This document shows, in pieces, positions 22,395 to 30,997 of a stretch of DNA of 54,092 nucleotides. The position numbers and the translations under genes are program-made. Within the stretch, counting starts at the first letter, position 1. The number at the start of each line of letters is the position of its first letter. Origin of the DNA: a bacterium (GTDB lineage Bacteria > Actinomycetota > Acidimicrobiia > Acidimicrobiales > Bin134); assembly GCA_028819295.1 (NCBI GenBank), contig JAPPMA010000049.1, forward strand, positions 1 to 54,092, given 5' to 3'. The notes under the pieces were generated by a model, which was given only the letters and a program-made list of their open reading frames with translations, was not told the DNA's origin and made no database searches.

Positions 22395-24454
22395 GCGGAT
22401 TTCGGGTGGCGATGGACATCGGCGGCACGTTCACCGACGCTGTTGCCTACGACGAGAGCACTGGCCAATACAGCGCGGGGAAGGCGTCGACGACGCCGGG
22501 CGAGCTCTCCGTCGGTGTCCGCCGCGCGATGGGAAATGTCGTGCAGGACCTCGCAGAGGTGTCTTTCGCTGTCCATGGGACGACGCAGGGCCTCAACGCC
22601 TTTTTGCAGCGGCGAGGCGAAAGGGTTCTCCTGATTGCCAGTGCAGGCGCGGGCGATGTCTACCAGATCGCACGCGGCAACAGGACCGAGTTGTATCAAG
22701 TTCGATACCGCAAGCCCCAGCCGCTGGTCACCCGCTCTGACACGGTCGAAGTGCGGGGCCGGCTCGATCCGTCGGGCCGCGAGGTGGCGCCGCTCTGCCC
22801 AGAGGACGTCGTGGCCGCAGCCCGTAAATTCCGCGACGGGGGCTACTCCTCTGTAGCGGTGGCGCTCCTGTTCAGCTACGAGAGACCCGACCACGAGCTA
22901 CAGGTCTTCGAGGTGCTGCGCCGAGAACTGGGCGATGACGTGTCGATCAGCCTTTCTCATCGTCTGGCCAGGGAGTGGAGGGAGTACGAGCGCACCTCCA
23001 CAACGGTGCTCGATGCCTATACCGCTCCGATAGTTCGCACCTATTTGGAGGAGCTGTCAGCCGGTCTGGAGACAGATGGGATGAGCGTGCCATTGCACGT
23101 CATGCAGTCTTCAGGGGGGATAATCACCGCTCGGTCGGCGCATGACCACACGATTCAGACGCTTTTGTCGGGTCCGGTAGGCGGTGCCATGGGCGGTGTC
23201 TCGCTGGCTCGTTTGACCGGTCAGAAGAATCTGATCTGCGTTGACATGGGGGGCACGTCGTTCGATGTGAGCCTGATCGTGGACGGGTCAGCCGACGTTT
23301 CCACCGAGGCCTCATTGGAGGGCTTTCCCCTGCTGATGCCGGTGGTGAACATCCACACAATTGGAGCAGGGGGAGGTTCTGTTGCCTACCTGGAAGCCGG
23401 CGGGCTCCGAGTGGGCCCGAGGAGCGCGGGAGCGTCACCTGGCCCGGCCTGCTACAGCCGGGGTGGCACAGAACCCACCGTGACCGACGCAAATGTTGCC
23501 TTGGGCCGGGTCGATCCGTCGGAATTCGCCGGCGGCGAGTTCGCGCTCGATGTGGGCGCGGCGCACAGCGCGTTGGCCGATCTCGGGGCGCATCTGGGGT
23601 TGGACGCTCAGAGCACGGCTCAAGGGATCCTCGATGTGGTCAACGCCAAAATGGCCCAAGCGATAAGGACCCTCACGGTTGAGAAGGGGATCGAGCCGCG
23701 CGACTACTCGCTGGTTGCCTTCGGCGGAGCGGGGCCGATGCACGCCGCTTTCTTGGCTGAGGAACTCGGAATCGACCAGATGTTGGTGCCGCGCTTTCCT
23801 GGCGCCTTCTCGGCCTGGGGAATGCTTGAGACGCAGCTCCGGCGCGACTCGGCCCGCGGCTTTCCCTTCCCCCATGCCACTGCGGACCTAGAAGCGCTCA
23901 AGTCCGCCTTCGCTGAGATGGGCGAGGAACTCAGGTCACAGATCGAGTCCGAAGGAGTCGACACGGAATCGGTGGTGCTTCACCACGCGATCGACGCCCG
24001 CTACATCGGCCAGGAATACACCTTGACCATCCCAGCGGGGAGTCTCGAGCAACTCTCCCACTCCGACTGGCGGACGCGCATGAAGACAGCGTTCGACTCC
24101 GCTCATCAGAGCAGGTTCGGGCATTCGAACTCGTCGGCGCCCATCGAGTTCGTCATTGCCCGCACCACCGGGTTCGGGGACCTGGGCCGGGCTGAGCCGT
24201 CACCGCTGGAGCAGAGCCCATCCGGCTCGGACTCCGAGTCGCGCCCCGTTCGCTTTGGGGCGACGATCCACGACACGCCTTTGGTCCGTCGGGCAGAGTT
24301 GGCGCCTCGTTCCCGGATGCACGGCCCTCTCATTATCTCCGAAGCCACCGCCACCACCGTCATCCCACCCGGCTGGCGTTTGGAAGTCGATGGGTACGGC
24401 GTTCTATTGGCCGCTCGAGTCGACGAAGACCCCGAAGAAAGCACACAACCATGA
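22391..24454 (+). CDS. hyuA: Hydantoinase/5-oxoprolinase alpha subunit (ATP-dependent cyclic amidase)
   Basis: The product is 687 residues from GTG 22391. The ASKHA nucleotide-binding motif RVAMDIGGTFTDAVAYD opens the protein. Family segments follow: SISLSHRLAREWREYERTSTTVLDAY, MQSSGGIITARSA, LLSGPVGGAMGG, CVDMGGTSFDVSLI, IGAGGGSVAYLEAGGLRVGPRSAGASPGPACY, and later FGGAGPMHA. HyuA with HyuB uses ATP to open a ring amide (hydantoin, N-methylhydantoin, 5-oxoproline, lactams). Related pairs also carboxylate ketones (acetone or acetophenone carboxylase). The length is standard. It overlaps the hyuB start by four bases. Confidence 0.9.
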   Translation: MSGFRVAMDIGGTFTDAVAYDESTGQYSAGKASTTPGELSVGVRRAMGNVVQDLAEVSFAVHGTTQGLNAFLQRRGERVLLIASAGAGDVYQIARGNRTELYQVRYRKPQPLVTRSDTVEVRGRLDPSGREVAPLCPEDVVAAARKFRDGGYSSVAVALLFSYERPDHELQVFEVLRRELGDDVSISLSHRLAREWREYERTSTTVLDAYTAPIVRTYLEELSAGLETDGMSVPLHVMQSSGGIITARSAHDHTIQTLLSGPVGGAMGGVSLARLTGQKNLICVDMGGTSFDVSLIVDGSADVSTEASLEGFPLLMPVVNIHTIGAGGGSVAYLEAGGLRVGPRSAGASPGPACYSRGGTEPTVTDANVALGRVDPSEFAGGEFALDVGAAHSALADLGAHLGLDAQSTAQGILDVVNAKMAQAIRTLTVEKGIEPRDYSLVAFGGAGPMHAAFLAEELGIDQMLVPRFPGAFSAWGMLETQLRRDSARGFPFPHATADLEALKSAFAEMGEELRSQIESEGVDTESVVLHHAIDARYIGQEYTLTIPAGSLEQLSHSDWRTRMKTAFDSAHQSRFGHSNSSAPIEFVIARTTGFGDLGRAEPSPLEQSPSGSDSESRPVRFGATIHDTPLVRRAELAPRSRMHGPLIISEATATTVIPPGWRLEVDGYGVLLAARVDEDPEESTQP

Positions 24455-26142
24455 GCTCTCCAGTCAACCCCGTCACCGTTGAAATCATCCGCAACGCGTT
24501 GATCGCAGTTGCCGACGAGATGAATGCGACCCTGATCCGCTCGGCGTACACCCCGATCATCTATGAGATGAAGGACTGCTCGGTGGCCCTGCTGGACGCC
24601 CACCACAGGGTTCTGGGCCAATCGGCGGGACTCCCGATCTTCTTGGGGAACCTGGAGGCCTGCACGATAGCGATCGAAGAGAGGTACGGCCGAGAAGTGT
24701 GGGCGCCTGGAGACGTCTGGATCATGAACGATCCATATGTGACTGGGACTCATTTGCACGACATGACGGTCATGGAGCCGATCTTCGACAGCTTCGAGTT
24801 GCTTGGGTTCGCGGCCTCGCGGGCGCATTGGCTGGATGTCGGATCAAAGGACCCGGGGGGAACAATCGACTCTACCGACGTCTTCCAAGAAGGGCTACGA
24901 CTCGCCCCAGTCAAGATCGTCGAGGGCGGTGTGCAGATAGCGCCGCTTACCGAGGCGATCGGCAGGAACAGCCGGTTCTACCACGGAGCGATCGGCGACT
25001 TAGGCGCCCAGATCGCCTGCTGCCATACCGGTGCCAAACGATTGCCGGAGATTTTCCGGCGTTTCGGCCCGCAGACTGTGCTGGACGCCCGAGACGAGAT
25101 CTTCGCTCAAGCCGAGAGGCTGGAACGGGCATTCATCGCTGCCATCCCCGACGGCGTGTACCGGGCTCAGGGGACGATCGACAGCGATGGGATCAATCCG
25201 GTCGAGGTTGCCGTCAAGGTTGAGGTGGTCATCGACGGCGAGGAGATGGTGATCGACTTGAGCGAGAGCGACGATGCCTGCACCGGCCCCGTCAATTGCG
25301 GCGCGACCCAGGCGGTCGCAGCCGCCCGCGTGGCCTACAAACTGCTGGTCGATCCGCACAGACCGGCCAACGGGGGATCGTTTCGACCGCTGAAGGTGGA
25401 GGTTCGGGATGGGTCCGTGGTCGGCGCCATCGAGCCCCACCCAGTGGAGTGGTACTTCACGCCGCTGGGCCTTTTGATCGACCTGGTGGTCAAGGCCCTC
25501 TCTGAGGCGGTGCCCGAGCGGGCAGCAGCAGCCAGCTACGGAGACTCCATGGTGATCTTTCTCAGTGGAATCAACCCGGAATCCAAACAGCCCTGGCTGC
25601 ATGTTGAGCCCACTGTCGGCGGTTGGGGCGCCTGGGACGGTTCTGATGGCGAGGACGGCCTGATCAACAACGTGAACGGCTCCCTGAAGGACATGCCCAT
25701 CGAGGTGCTCGAGACGAAATACCCGCTGCGGCTTCGCCACTACGGGTACCGCTCAGACTCATGCGGCCACGGCGAATTCCGGGGAGGGGTCGGGGTCGAG
25801 CGGGAGTTCGAGATCCTCGAGGACGCATCGATGTCCACCTGGTTTGAGCGCAGCTGCACCCCAGCCTGGGGATTGGCGGGCGGATGGACAGCCCAGCCGC
25901 CCGACGTCGTGCTCAATCCCGGCGGCCCTGACGAACGCCACCTCTTGAAGTGCGCCAATGTGCGCCTCTCCAAGGGCGATGTTGTGCGCACGAAGACAGG
26001 CGGCGGCGGGGGTTTCGGCGAACCTGCCGCAAGGGATCGCGACGCCGTGAGAGCCGACGTCGCCGACGGGTTGATCAGCCCCTATGTGGGTCGCCAGATC
26101 TATGGCCTCGAAACGGAGCCAAATCAAGATTCGCATGAGTGA
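24451..26142 (+). CDS. hyuB: Hydantoinase/5-oxoprolinase beta subunit
   Basis: The product is 563 residues. NPVTVEIIRNALIAVADEMNATLIRSAYTPIIYEMKDCSVALLD is the diagnostic HyuB start. GDVWIMNDPYVTGTHLHDMTV holds the conserved N-D-P and H-x-x-D positions. RAHWLDVGSKDPGG and LRHYGYRSDSCGHGEFRGGVGVEREFE follow, and RTKTGGGGGFGEPAARD closes the protein. It forms the catalytic complex with HyuA. Start and stop coupling (ATGA) implies stoichiometric expression. Nothing in the sequence separates ring-opening from carboxylase activity, but the absence of a third (gamma) subunit gene favours hydrolysis. Confidence 0.9.
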   Translation: MSSPVNPVTVEIIRNALIAVADEMNATLIRSAYTPIIYEMKDCSVALLDAHHRVLGQSAGLPIFLGNLEACTIAIEERYGREVWAPGDVWIMNDPYVTGTHLHDMTVMEPIFDSFELLGFAASRAHWLDVGSKDPGGTIDSTDVFQEGLRLAPVKIVEGGVQIAPLTEAIGRNSRFYHGAIGDLGAQIACCHTGAKRLPEIFRRFGPQTVLDARDEIFAQAERLERAFIAAIPDGVYRAQGTIDSDGINPVEVAVKVEVVIDGEEMVIDLSESDDACTGPVNCGATQAVAAARVAYKLLVDPHRPANGGSFRPLKVEVRDGSVVGAIEPHPVEWYFTPLGLLIDLVVKALSEAVPERAAAASYGDSMVIFLSGINPESKQPWLHVEPTVGGWGAWDGSDGEDGLINNVNGSLKDMPIEVLETKYPLRLRHYGYRSDSCGHGEFRGGVGVEREFEILEDASMSTWFERSCTPAWGLAGGWTAQPPDVVLNPGGPDERHLLKCANVRLSKGDVVRTKTGGGGGFGEPAARDRDAVRADVADGLISPYVGRQIYGLETEPNQDSHE

Positions 26143-26217
26143 GATGGCGGCAGCCTGGTGCGTGCGAATCGTCCCAATGTTCCCAACAAGGGTGTCTATC
26201 CAAAGGAGGAAGACAAA

Positions 26218-27333
26218 ATGACCAAAATGTTTCTCCGGCTGGTGGCGCTTCTGCTGGCACTGGGCCTCGTAGCCGCTGCTTGCGGCAACGACGACGACTC
26301 CTCGGCTCCGACCGATGAGCAGCCGTCACAAGCCGAGCCCACTGCCGAGCCCGAGCCAACCTCAGAGCCAGAACCGGTCTCGGAGCCCGAGCCGACATCT
26401 GAGCCCGAGTCCGCTGTCGAGCCCGAACCGGAACCGGACGAGCCGTTGCGCGTTGCGTTCTTCGGTTTCGCCGCCGCCAACGGATTCGCCCAGGCCACTT
26501 GGGCCGGCATACAGGAAGGCGCCGCTGAAATCGGCGCGGAGGTGGAGTTCTTCGACCCGGTTTTCGACGCCAATACGCAGATCTCCCAAATCCAAGATGC
26601 CATTACCGCGGGCGACTGGGATGCGTTCATCGTCCAGGCCAACGACGGCAACGCCGTCGTGCCGGTTATCGAAGAGGCGCTGGAGGCTGGGATCCCCGTT
26701 GTGGGAGAATTCACCCCAATCGGAACCGACTACAGCACCATCGAACCCCAGGTTGATGGCCTTATCTTTGTCGGGGCCGCGCCCGTCGACAACGGGGTGA
26801 TCTTGGCGGAGATGGCGATTGAGGCATGCGCGGGCGTCGACCCCTGCAACGTCGTCTATCTGGAAGGGTTCCGAGCACTGCCCTTGGACGTGGCCCGGAC
26901 AGATGCGTTCCACTCGACGATCGAGGCCGCTGCGGGCGTCGAATTGGTCGCCAGTGTGGAAGGCGGGTATCTGCCCGACACCGGCCTCAGCGCTGCCCAA
27001 GACGTGTTCGTCGCTCACAGCGTCGTCCATGTGATGGTCGGCTCGGCGCAAGCGATTCTCGGCGCCGAGCAGGCGGCCGGCGATGCCGGGGTCAGCGTCA
27101 AGCTCATAGGGAACGGAAGCCCGCGCCAGGCTGTGGATGCGGTGCGCGAAGGCCGCTGGCATGCTGTGTTCTTGGATGCCGAGCGGGATGCGGGCCGCAC
27201 AGCCTTCGATTTGGCGGTGGAAGCAGTGACTGGCGGCAATCCGCCAAGTTCGTTCGACACGACCACGCTTGTTCCCAACGTGAAGGGAACAGCAGACGTG
27301 ATTGGCGACTTTGAAGGACAGTGGGACACATAG
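26218..27333 (+). CDS. Substrate-binding lipoprotein of a sugar-type ABC importer
   Basis: ATG 26218 follows AAAGGAGG with ideal spacing. The product is 371 residues. It has a lipoprotein signal with lipobox VAAAC (Cys near residue 21), a repetitive Glu-Pro/Ser linker (residues 38-75) and a periplasmic-binding-protein type 1 domain (RVAFFGFAAANGFAQATWAGIQEGAAEIGAEV..., DAFIVQANDGNAVVPVIEEALEAGIPVV). The fold is the RbsB/LsrB class, which binds sugars, nucleosides or AI-2, not the DppA class. In this operon it should deliver the cyclic substrate of HyuAB. The ligand is not predictable. Confidence 0.85.
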   Translation: MTKMFLRLVALLLALGLVAAACGNDDDSSAPTDEQPSQAEPTAEPEPTSEPEPVSEPEPTSEPESAVEPEPEPDEPLRVAFFGFAAANGFAQATWAGIQEGAAEIGAEVEFFDPVFDANTQISQIQDAITAGDWDAFIVQANDGNAVVPVIEEALEAGIPVVGEFTPIGTDYSTIEPQVDGLIFVGAAPVDNGVILAEMAIEACAGVDPCNVVYLEGFRALPLDVARTDAFHSTIEAAAGVELVASVEGGYLPDTGLSAAQDVFVAHSVVHVMVGSAQAILGAEQAAGDAGVSVKLIGNGSPRQAVDAVREGRWHAVFLDAERDAGRTAFDLAVEAVTGGNPPSSFDTTTLVPNVKGTADVIGDFEGQWDT

Positions 27334-28916
27334 AAGAGGGAATCGTCAACCCGACACGGCGGGGCGAGGAGAGCCGTTTTCCCTCCCCGGCTTTCCTCTC
27401 AGCGGTCGGGCTGACAAAGACGTTCGGCGGAGTCCGTGGCGTGGACTCCGCCGACGTCGCCTTCTATCGGGGGCAGATCCACGGTCTTGTGGGCCAAAAC
27501 GGCGCCGGAAAGTCCACGTTGGCCAAGATGCTCTGCGGGGCTCTCAACCCCGACCGCGGGCACATCGAATTGGAAGGAGTGCCTGCGGTTTTCGGCTCGC
27601 CGCGGGCAGCTCTGGAAGCCGGAGTGACCATGGTGGCCCAAGAGCTGTCGCTGGTACCGCCGCTCACCGTTGCGGAGAATCTGCTGCTCGGTCGGCTTCC
27701 CTCGCGTGGCGGCTTTTTCAACCCTCACGAGATGGTGCTTCGAGCCCGCAGTCTGATCGAAGACTCCGGTTTCGAGCTCGACCCGCAAGCAGTGCTCGGG
27801 ACGCTGTCCCAGTCAGACCGCCAGAAAGCCGAGATATTGCGGGCAATCGCCCGCAAAGCCCGCCTGGTTGTCTTCGATGAACCGAGGTCCAGCCTGTCAG
27901 TGCCAGAAGCCGAGCGCCTGTATGAGATTTTGAAAGGCCTCGCGGCCGATGGCGTGGCTGTTGTGCTGGTGACTCACTTCCTTGCGGAAGTGCTCCGGGT
28001 AAGCGATGTCGTGACGGTGATGCGCGACGGTAGCGTGGTCATGACCGCACCGGCGGACGGCCTCACCGGGGGCGATCTCGTGGAGCAGATGGTTGGCTCT
28101 CCGGGTGTCGAGCACTTCGCCTCCCGTCAGGACAAACCGCCCGCTGGGAGCACACAGAGGCTGGAGACCAAAGGCCTGACGGGTCAGGGGTTCGAGGACA
28201 TCAGCTTGACGGTCAACGAAAAAGAGATCGTCGCAATCGTCGGGCTGGTGGGATCGGGTCGCACAGAGTTCCTTCGAACCGTTTACGGCGCAGATCAGCC
28301 AACCGGGGGCTCGATGCTGCTTGACGGAGCTCCTCGGCGCTTTCGCAGCCCTCGCTCAGCCAAGCGGGCCGGGTTGGCGTTCATCTCGGAGTCGCGTCAG
28401 GTCGACGGGTTGTTCCATGCGCTGGGAGTCGACGCCAACATCACGATCGCGCACATGCAGAGGACCAGCCGGTTCGGCTGGCTCCTCAGAGGCCTTCTTC
28501 GCGACCGCAGCGCTGATGCCGCCCGCCGCGTCGATGTCCAAGCCCAGTCGCTCAGCCAGCCCATCACCACGCTGTCGGGAGGAAACCAGCAAAAGACCCT
28601 GATAGCCCGATGGCTGGTCAGACCGCCGCGGCTCTTTCTAATCGACGAGCCCACCCGCGGGGTGGACATCGTCTCGACCACCCAGATCCACAATGTGATC
28701 TCAGATCTGGCTGGAGAGGGCATGAGCGTGTTGCTCGTCACATCTGATTTCGATGAGGCCTTGGCTGTGGCCCACCGAATCTATGTGTTCCGAGAGGGCC
28801 GCCTTGTCGGGGAGTTCAAAGGCGAAGAAGCTGACAAGACGAAATTGCTGGCAACGGCTTTCGGCGCCGACAACTCAAAGACAGCCGAATTCGAGAATCA
28901 TGCACTGGGTGACTAA
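27321..28916 (+). CDS. Sugar-type ABC transporter ATPase with two nucleotide-binding domains
   Basis: The product is 531 residues and RbsA/MglA-like. NBD1 has Walker A VGQNGAGKSTLAK, Q-loop AQELSL, an unusual signature LSQSDRQKAE and Walker B RLVVFDEPRSSLS, where the common PT is PR. NBD2 has the degenerate Walker A GLVGSGRTEF usual for this class, the perfect signature LSGGNQQK and Walker B LFLIDEPTRGVDI. GTG 27321 overlaps the binding-protein gene by 13 bases. Only one permease gene follows, so the permease is presumably a homodimer. Confidence 0.9.
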   Translation: MGHIEEGIVNPTRRGEESRFPSPAFLSAVGLTKTFGGVRGVDSADVAFYRGQIHGLVGQNGAGKSTLAKMLCGALNPDRGHIELEGVPAVFGSPRAALEAGVTMVAQELSLVPPLTVAENLLLGRLPSRGGFFNPHEMVLRARSLIEDSGFELDPQAVLGTLSQSDRQKAEILRAIARKARLVVFDEPRSSLSVPEAERLYEILKGLAADGVAVVLVTHFLAEVLRVSDVVTVMRDGSVVMTAPADGLTGGDLVEQMVGSPGVEHFASRQDKPPAGSTQRLETKGLTGQGFEDISLTVNEKEIVAIVGLVGSGRTEFLRTVYGADQPTGGSMLLDGAPRRFRSPRSAKRAGLAFISESRQVDGLFHALGVDANITIAHMQRTSRFGWLLRGLLRDRSADAARRVDVQAQSLSQPITTLSGGNQQKTLIARWLVRPPRLFLIDEPTRGVDIVSTTQIHNVISDLAGEGMSVLLVTSDFDEALAVAHRIYVFREGRLVGEFKGEEADKTKLLATAFGADNSKTAEFENHALGD

Positions 28917-29832
28917 GGGCCTCAGCCGCTACGGCATCGTCGTCGCCTACGCCATTCTCATCATTGCCGTCGCTTCGCAAAGCGACCGCTTTCTCACCAA
29001 GCGGAACTGGCTCAACCTCCTCGATCAGGCAGCCCCGTTGGGCCTCATCGCTGTCGGGGTTACCCTCTGCATAATCGCGGGGATCTTCGACCTGTCCACA
29101 GGGTCGGTGTTCGCTCTGGCCGCAGTAGTGGCCGCCAAAGTCGCGGCCATCGACCCATGGTTCGGCGTTGCAGCAGGCGTAGGGGTGGGTGCCCTGCTCG
29201 GCCTTTTCAACTCGCTGGTGATGAGGACAACCGGCATCAACTCGTTCATAGGCACGCTCTCAACCAGCATCATCTTCCGCGGCATCGCCCTGCTCACAAC
29301 CAGCGGCCTGATCGTTTCCGTTGCCGACCGGGACTACAAGACACTGGGAACTGAGACCTTCTTGGACGCCAAGCTGACTGTCTGGGTATTCGCCGCCGTG
29401 GCCGTCATCTTGGGAATAACACTGGCGCGAACGACCCTGGGAAGGGCTTTGTACGCCATCGGAGGCAATCCTGAGGCCGCTCGGCTCGTGGGAATACGAG
29501 TTGGCGCAGTGCAGACTTTCGCCTACGTCGCCTCGGGCACATGCGCCGCTCTGGCCGGTGTCCTCACATCCAGCCGCACCGGCTCCGCCCAGGCCGACAT
29601 CGGAATAGGGCTCGAGCTGTCAGCCATAACGGCCGTCGTCGTCGGCGGGACGAGCATTTTCGGAGGGGAGGGCGCAGTATGGCGGACAGTCGTCGGCGTG
29701 ATGCTCCTCCAGACCATCGGCAACGCCTTCAACCTGCTGGGCGTCGATCCGACCTACAAACAGGTAGTGCAAGGGGTTCTGATCCTTGCCGCGGTCTCGA
29801 TAGACCACCTGGGACGGCGCCGTGTCCGGTAG
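28900..29832 (+). CDS. Sugar-type ABC transporter permease
   Basis: The product is 310 residues from ATG 28900; GTG 28909 is an alternative. It overlaps the ATPase gene end. It is an RbsC/BPD_transp_2 family protein with about 8-10 membrane segments. The family motif GIFDLSTGSVFALAAVVAAKVA lies near residue 60. MRTTGINSFIGTLSTSIIFRGIALL and LGRALYAIGGNPEAARLVGIRV (the EAA-like coupling loop) also match. LSAITAVVVGGTSIFGGEG near residue 250 is the standard late motif. It forms the membrane channel with the preceding ATPase. Confidence 0.9.
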   Translation: MHWVTKGLSRYGIVVAYAILIIAVASQSDRFLTKRNWLNLLDQAAPLGLIAVGVTLCIIAGIFDLSTGSVFALAAVVAAKVAAIDPWFGVAAGVGVGALLGLFNSLVMRTTGINSFIGTLSTSIIFRGIALLTTSGLIVSVADRDYKTLGTETFLDAKLTVWVFAAVAVILGITLARTTLGRALYAIGGNPEAARLVGIRVGAVQTFAYVASGTCAALAGVLTSSRTGSAQADIGIGLELSAITAVVVGGTSIFGGEGAVWRTVVGVMLLQTIGNAFNLLGVDPTYKQVVQGVLILAAVSIDHLGRRRVR

Positions 29833-29867
29833 CCGTTGTCCGCTTCATAGACCACTAGGAGATACCT

Positions 29868-30986
29868 ATGCCCACTGACACTCCCAACGAAGTCCTCCTC
29901 CAGCGATGGAGCAGAACCCGAGAGCGCATCGCTGCCGCAGGCGCTGATGGGATCCTGCTGGGAGGGGGATCGGATCTCACCTATCTGACCGGATATGAGG
30001 CCATGCCTCTCGAGCGGATCACCGCGTTTGCGGGGCGGCTGTCTCCACCGGGCTCGAAGCCCGCCTTGATCGTTCCCGCATTGGAGGCTGCTCGTGTGCG
30101 GCCCAGGCCGGCGGTCTACTCCATCGAGAGCTGGGGCGACACCACCGACCCCGTTGAGGTGATCGCCCAAGCGATACCCGGCTCTGGCTCGGTGGTTGTC
30201 TCCGACGACCTGTGGGCCATGCATGTCATCGGCCTCCAGCGCCGTGTCCCCGGGGTGGCCCTGATTCCCATCGGCGAGGCAATCGGGGGGCTGAGGGAGC
30301 TCAAGAGCGCCGCGGAGCGCGACGCCCTGGCTGAAGCAGGATCGCTGGCTGACAAGGTGATGGTCCAAATCCAAGGCGGTGAAGTCCCCCTCGTCGGACG
30401 AACCGAAGCCGAGATAGCAGCCGACATCTCCAGCCGCCTCCTTGACGCCGGCCATGACACCGTCGAGTTCATCATCGTCGCGTCAGGCCCGAACTCGGCC
30501 AGCCCCCATCACCACCCCGGCTCGCGCGTCGTCCAAGCAGACGAGATCGTGCTGTTCGATTTCGGCGGCCGCTTCAACGGCTATTGCAGTGACACCACTC
30601 GCTGCGTCCACACGGGGCCGATCCCCGACGAGGTCCGCTTTGTGTACACGATTCTCGCTGCCGCCCAAGAGGCAGCAGTGCTGGAAGCCCAGCCCAGCCG
30701 CTCCCTCGCCGAGGTGGACCTCGCCGCCCGCAGCATCATCGCCGGCGCGGGATTCGGCGACAATTTCATACACCGGACGGGCCACGGCATCGGTGTCGAA
30801 GTCCACGAACCCCCGTACGTCACCGAGCTGAACAACGACCCCATCGAAATCGGCCATGCCTTCAGCATCGAGCCGGGCATCTACTTCCCCGGCCAATGGG
30901 GGATGCGCCTCGAAGACATCGTGGTGATCGAAGCCGACGGCGCGAGGCGCTGCAACAACAGCGACAGAGGACTTCTCGAAGTCTGA
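29868..30986 (+). CDS. M24-family peptidase (Xaa-Pro dipeptidase/aminopeptidase or creatinase-like)
   Basis: The product is 372 residues. The N-terminal creatinase_N domain (ERIAAAGADGILLGGGSDLTYLTGYE) is followed by a pita-bread catalytic domain with all five metal ligands. These are the two Asp of VLFDFGGRFNGYCSDTTR, His of HRTGHGIGVEVHEP, Glu of SIEPGIYFPG and Glu of MRLEDIVVIE. The intact ligand set argues for a real metallopeptidase rather than creatinase, which lacks metal. The closest enzyme type is Xaa-Pro dipeptidase (prolidase). Its position between a cyclic-amide hydrolase and proline dehydrogenase fits release of proline from an X-Pro dipeptide. Confidence 0.87.
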   Translation: MPTDTPNEVLLQRWSRTRERIAAAGADGILLGGGSDLTYLTGYEAMPLERITAFAGRLSPPGSKPALIVPALEAARVRPRPAVYSIESWGDTTDPVEVIAQAIPGSGSVVVSDDLWAMHVIGLQRRVPGVALIPIGEAIGGLRELKSAAERDALAEAGSLADKVMVQIQGGEVPLVGRTEAEIAADISSRLLDAGHDTVEFIIVASGPNSASPHHHPGSRVVQADEIVLFDFGGRFNGYCSDTTRCVHTGPIPDEVRFVYTILAAAQEAAVLEAQPSRSLAEVDLAARSIIAGAGFGDNFIHRTGHGIGVEVHEPPYVTELNNDPIEIGHAFSIEPGIYFPGQWGMRLEDIVVIEADGARRCNNSDRGLLEV

Positions 30987-30997
30987 TCGGCTCTGCA

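Noticed and set aside
22391..26142. HyuAB as part of a creatinine route with the M24 enzyme as creatinase
   Set aside because: Creatinase lacks metal, whereas this M24 protein keeps all five metal ligands. No creatininase, creatinine deaminase or carbamoylsarcosine hydrolase gene is nearby, and PutA has no place in that route. Kept only as an alternative.
30896..30997. Upstream extension of the putA frame
   Set aside because: It overlaps the M24 peptidase gene in another frame. ATG 30998 after the peptidase stop is the natural start.
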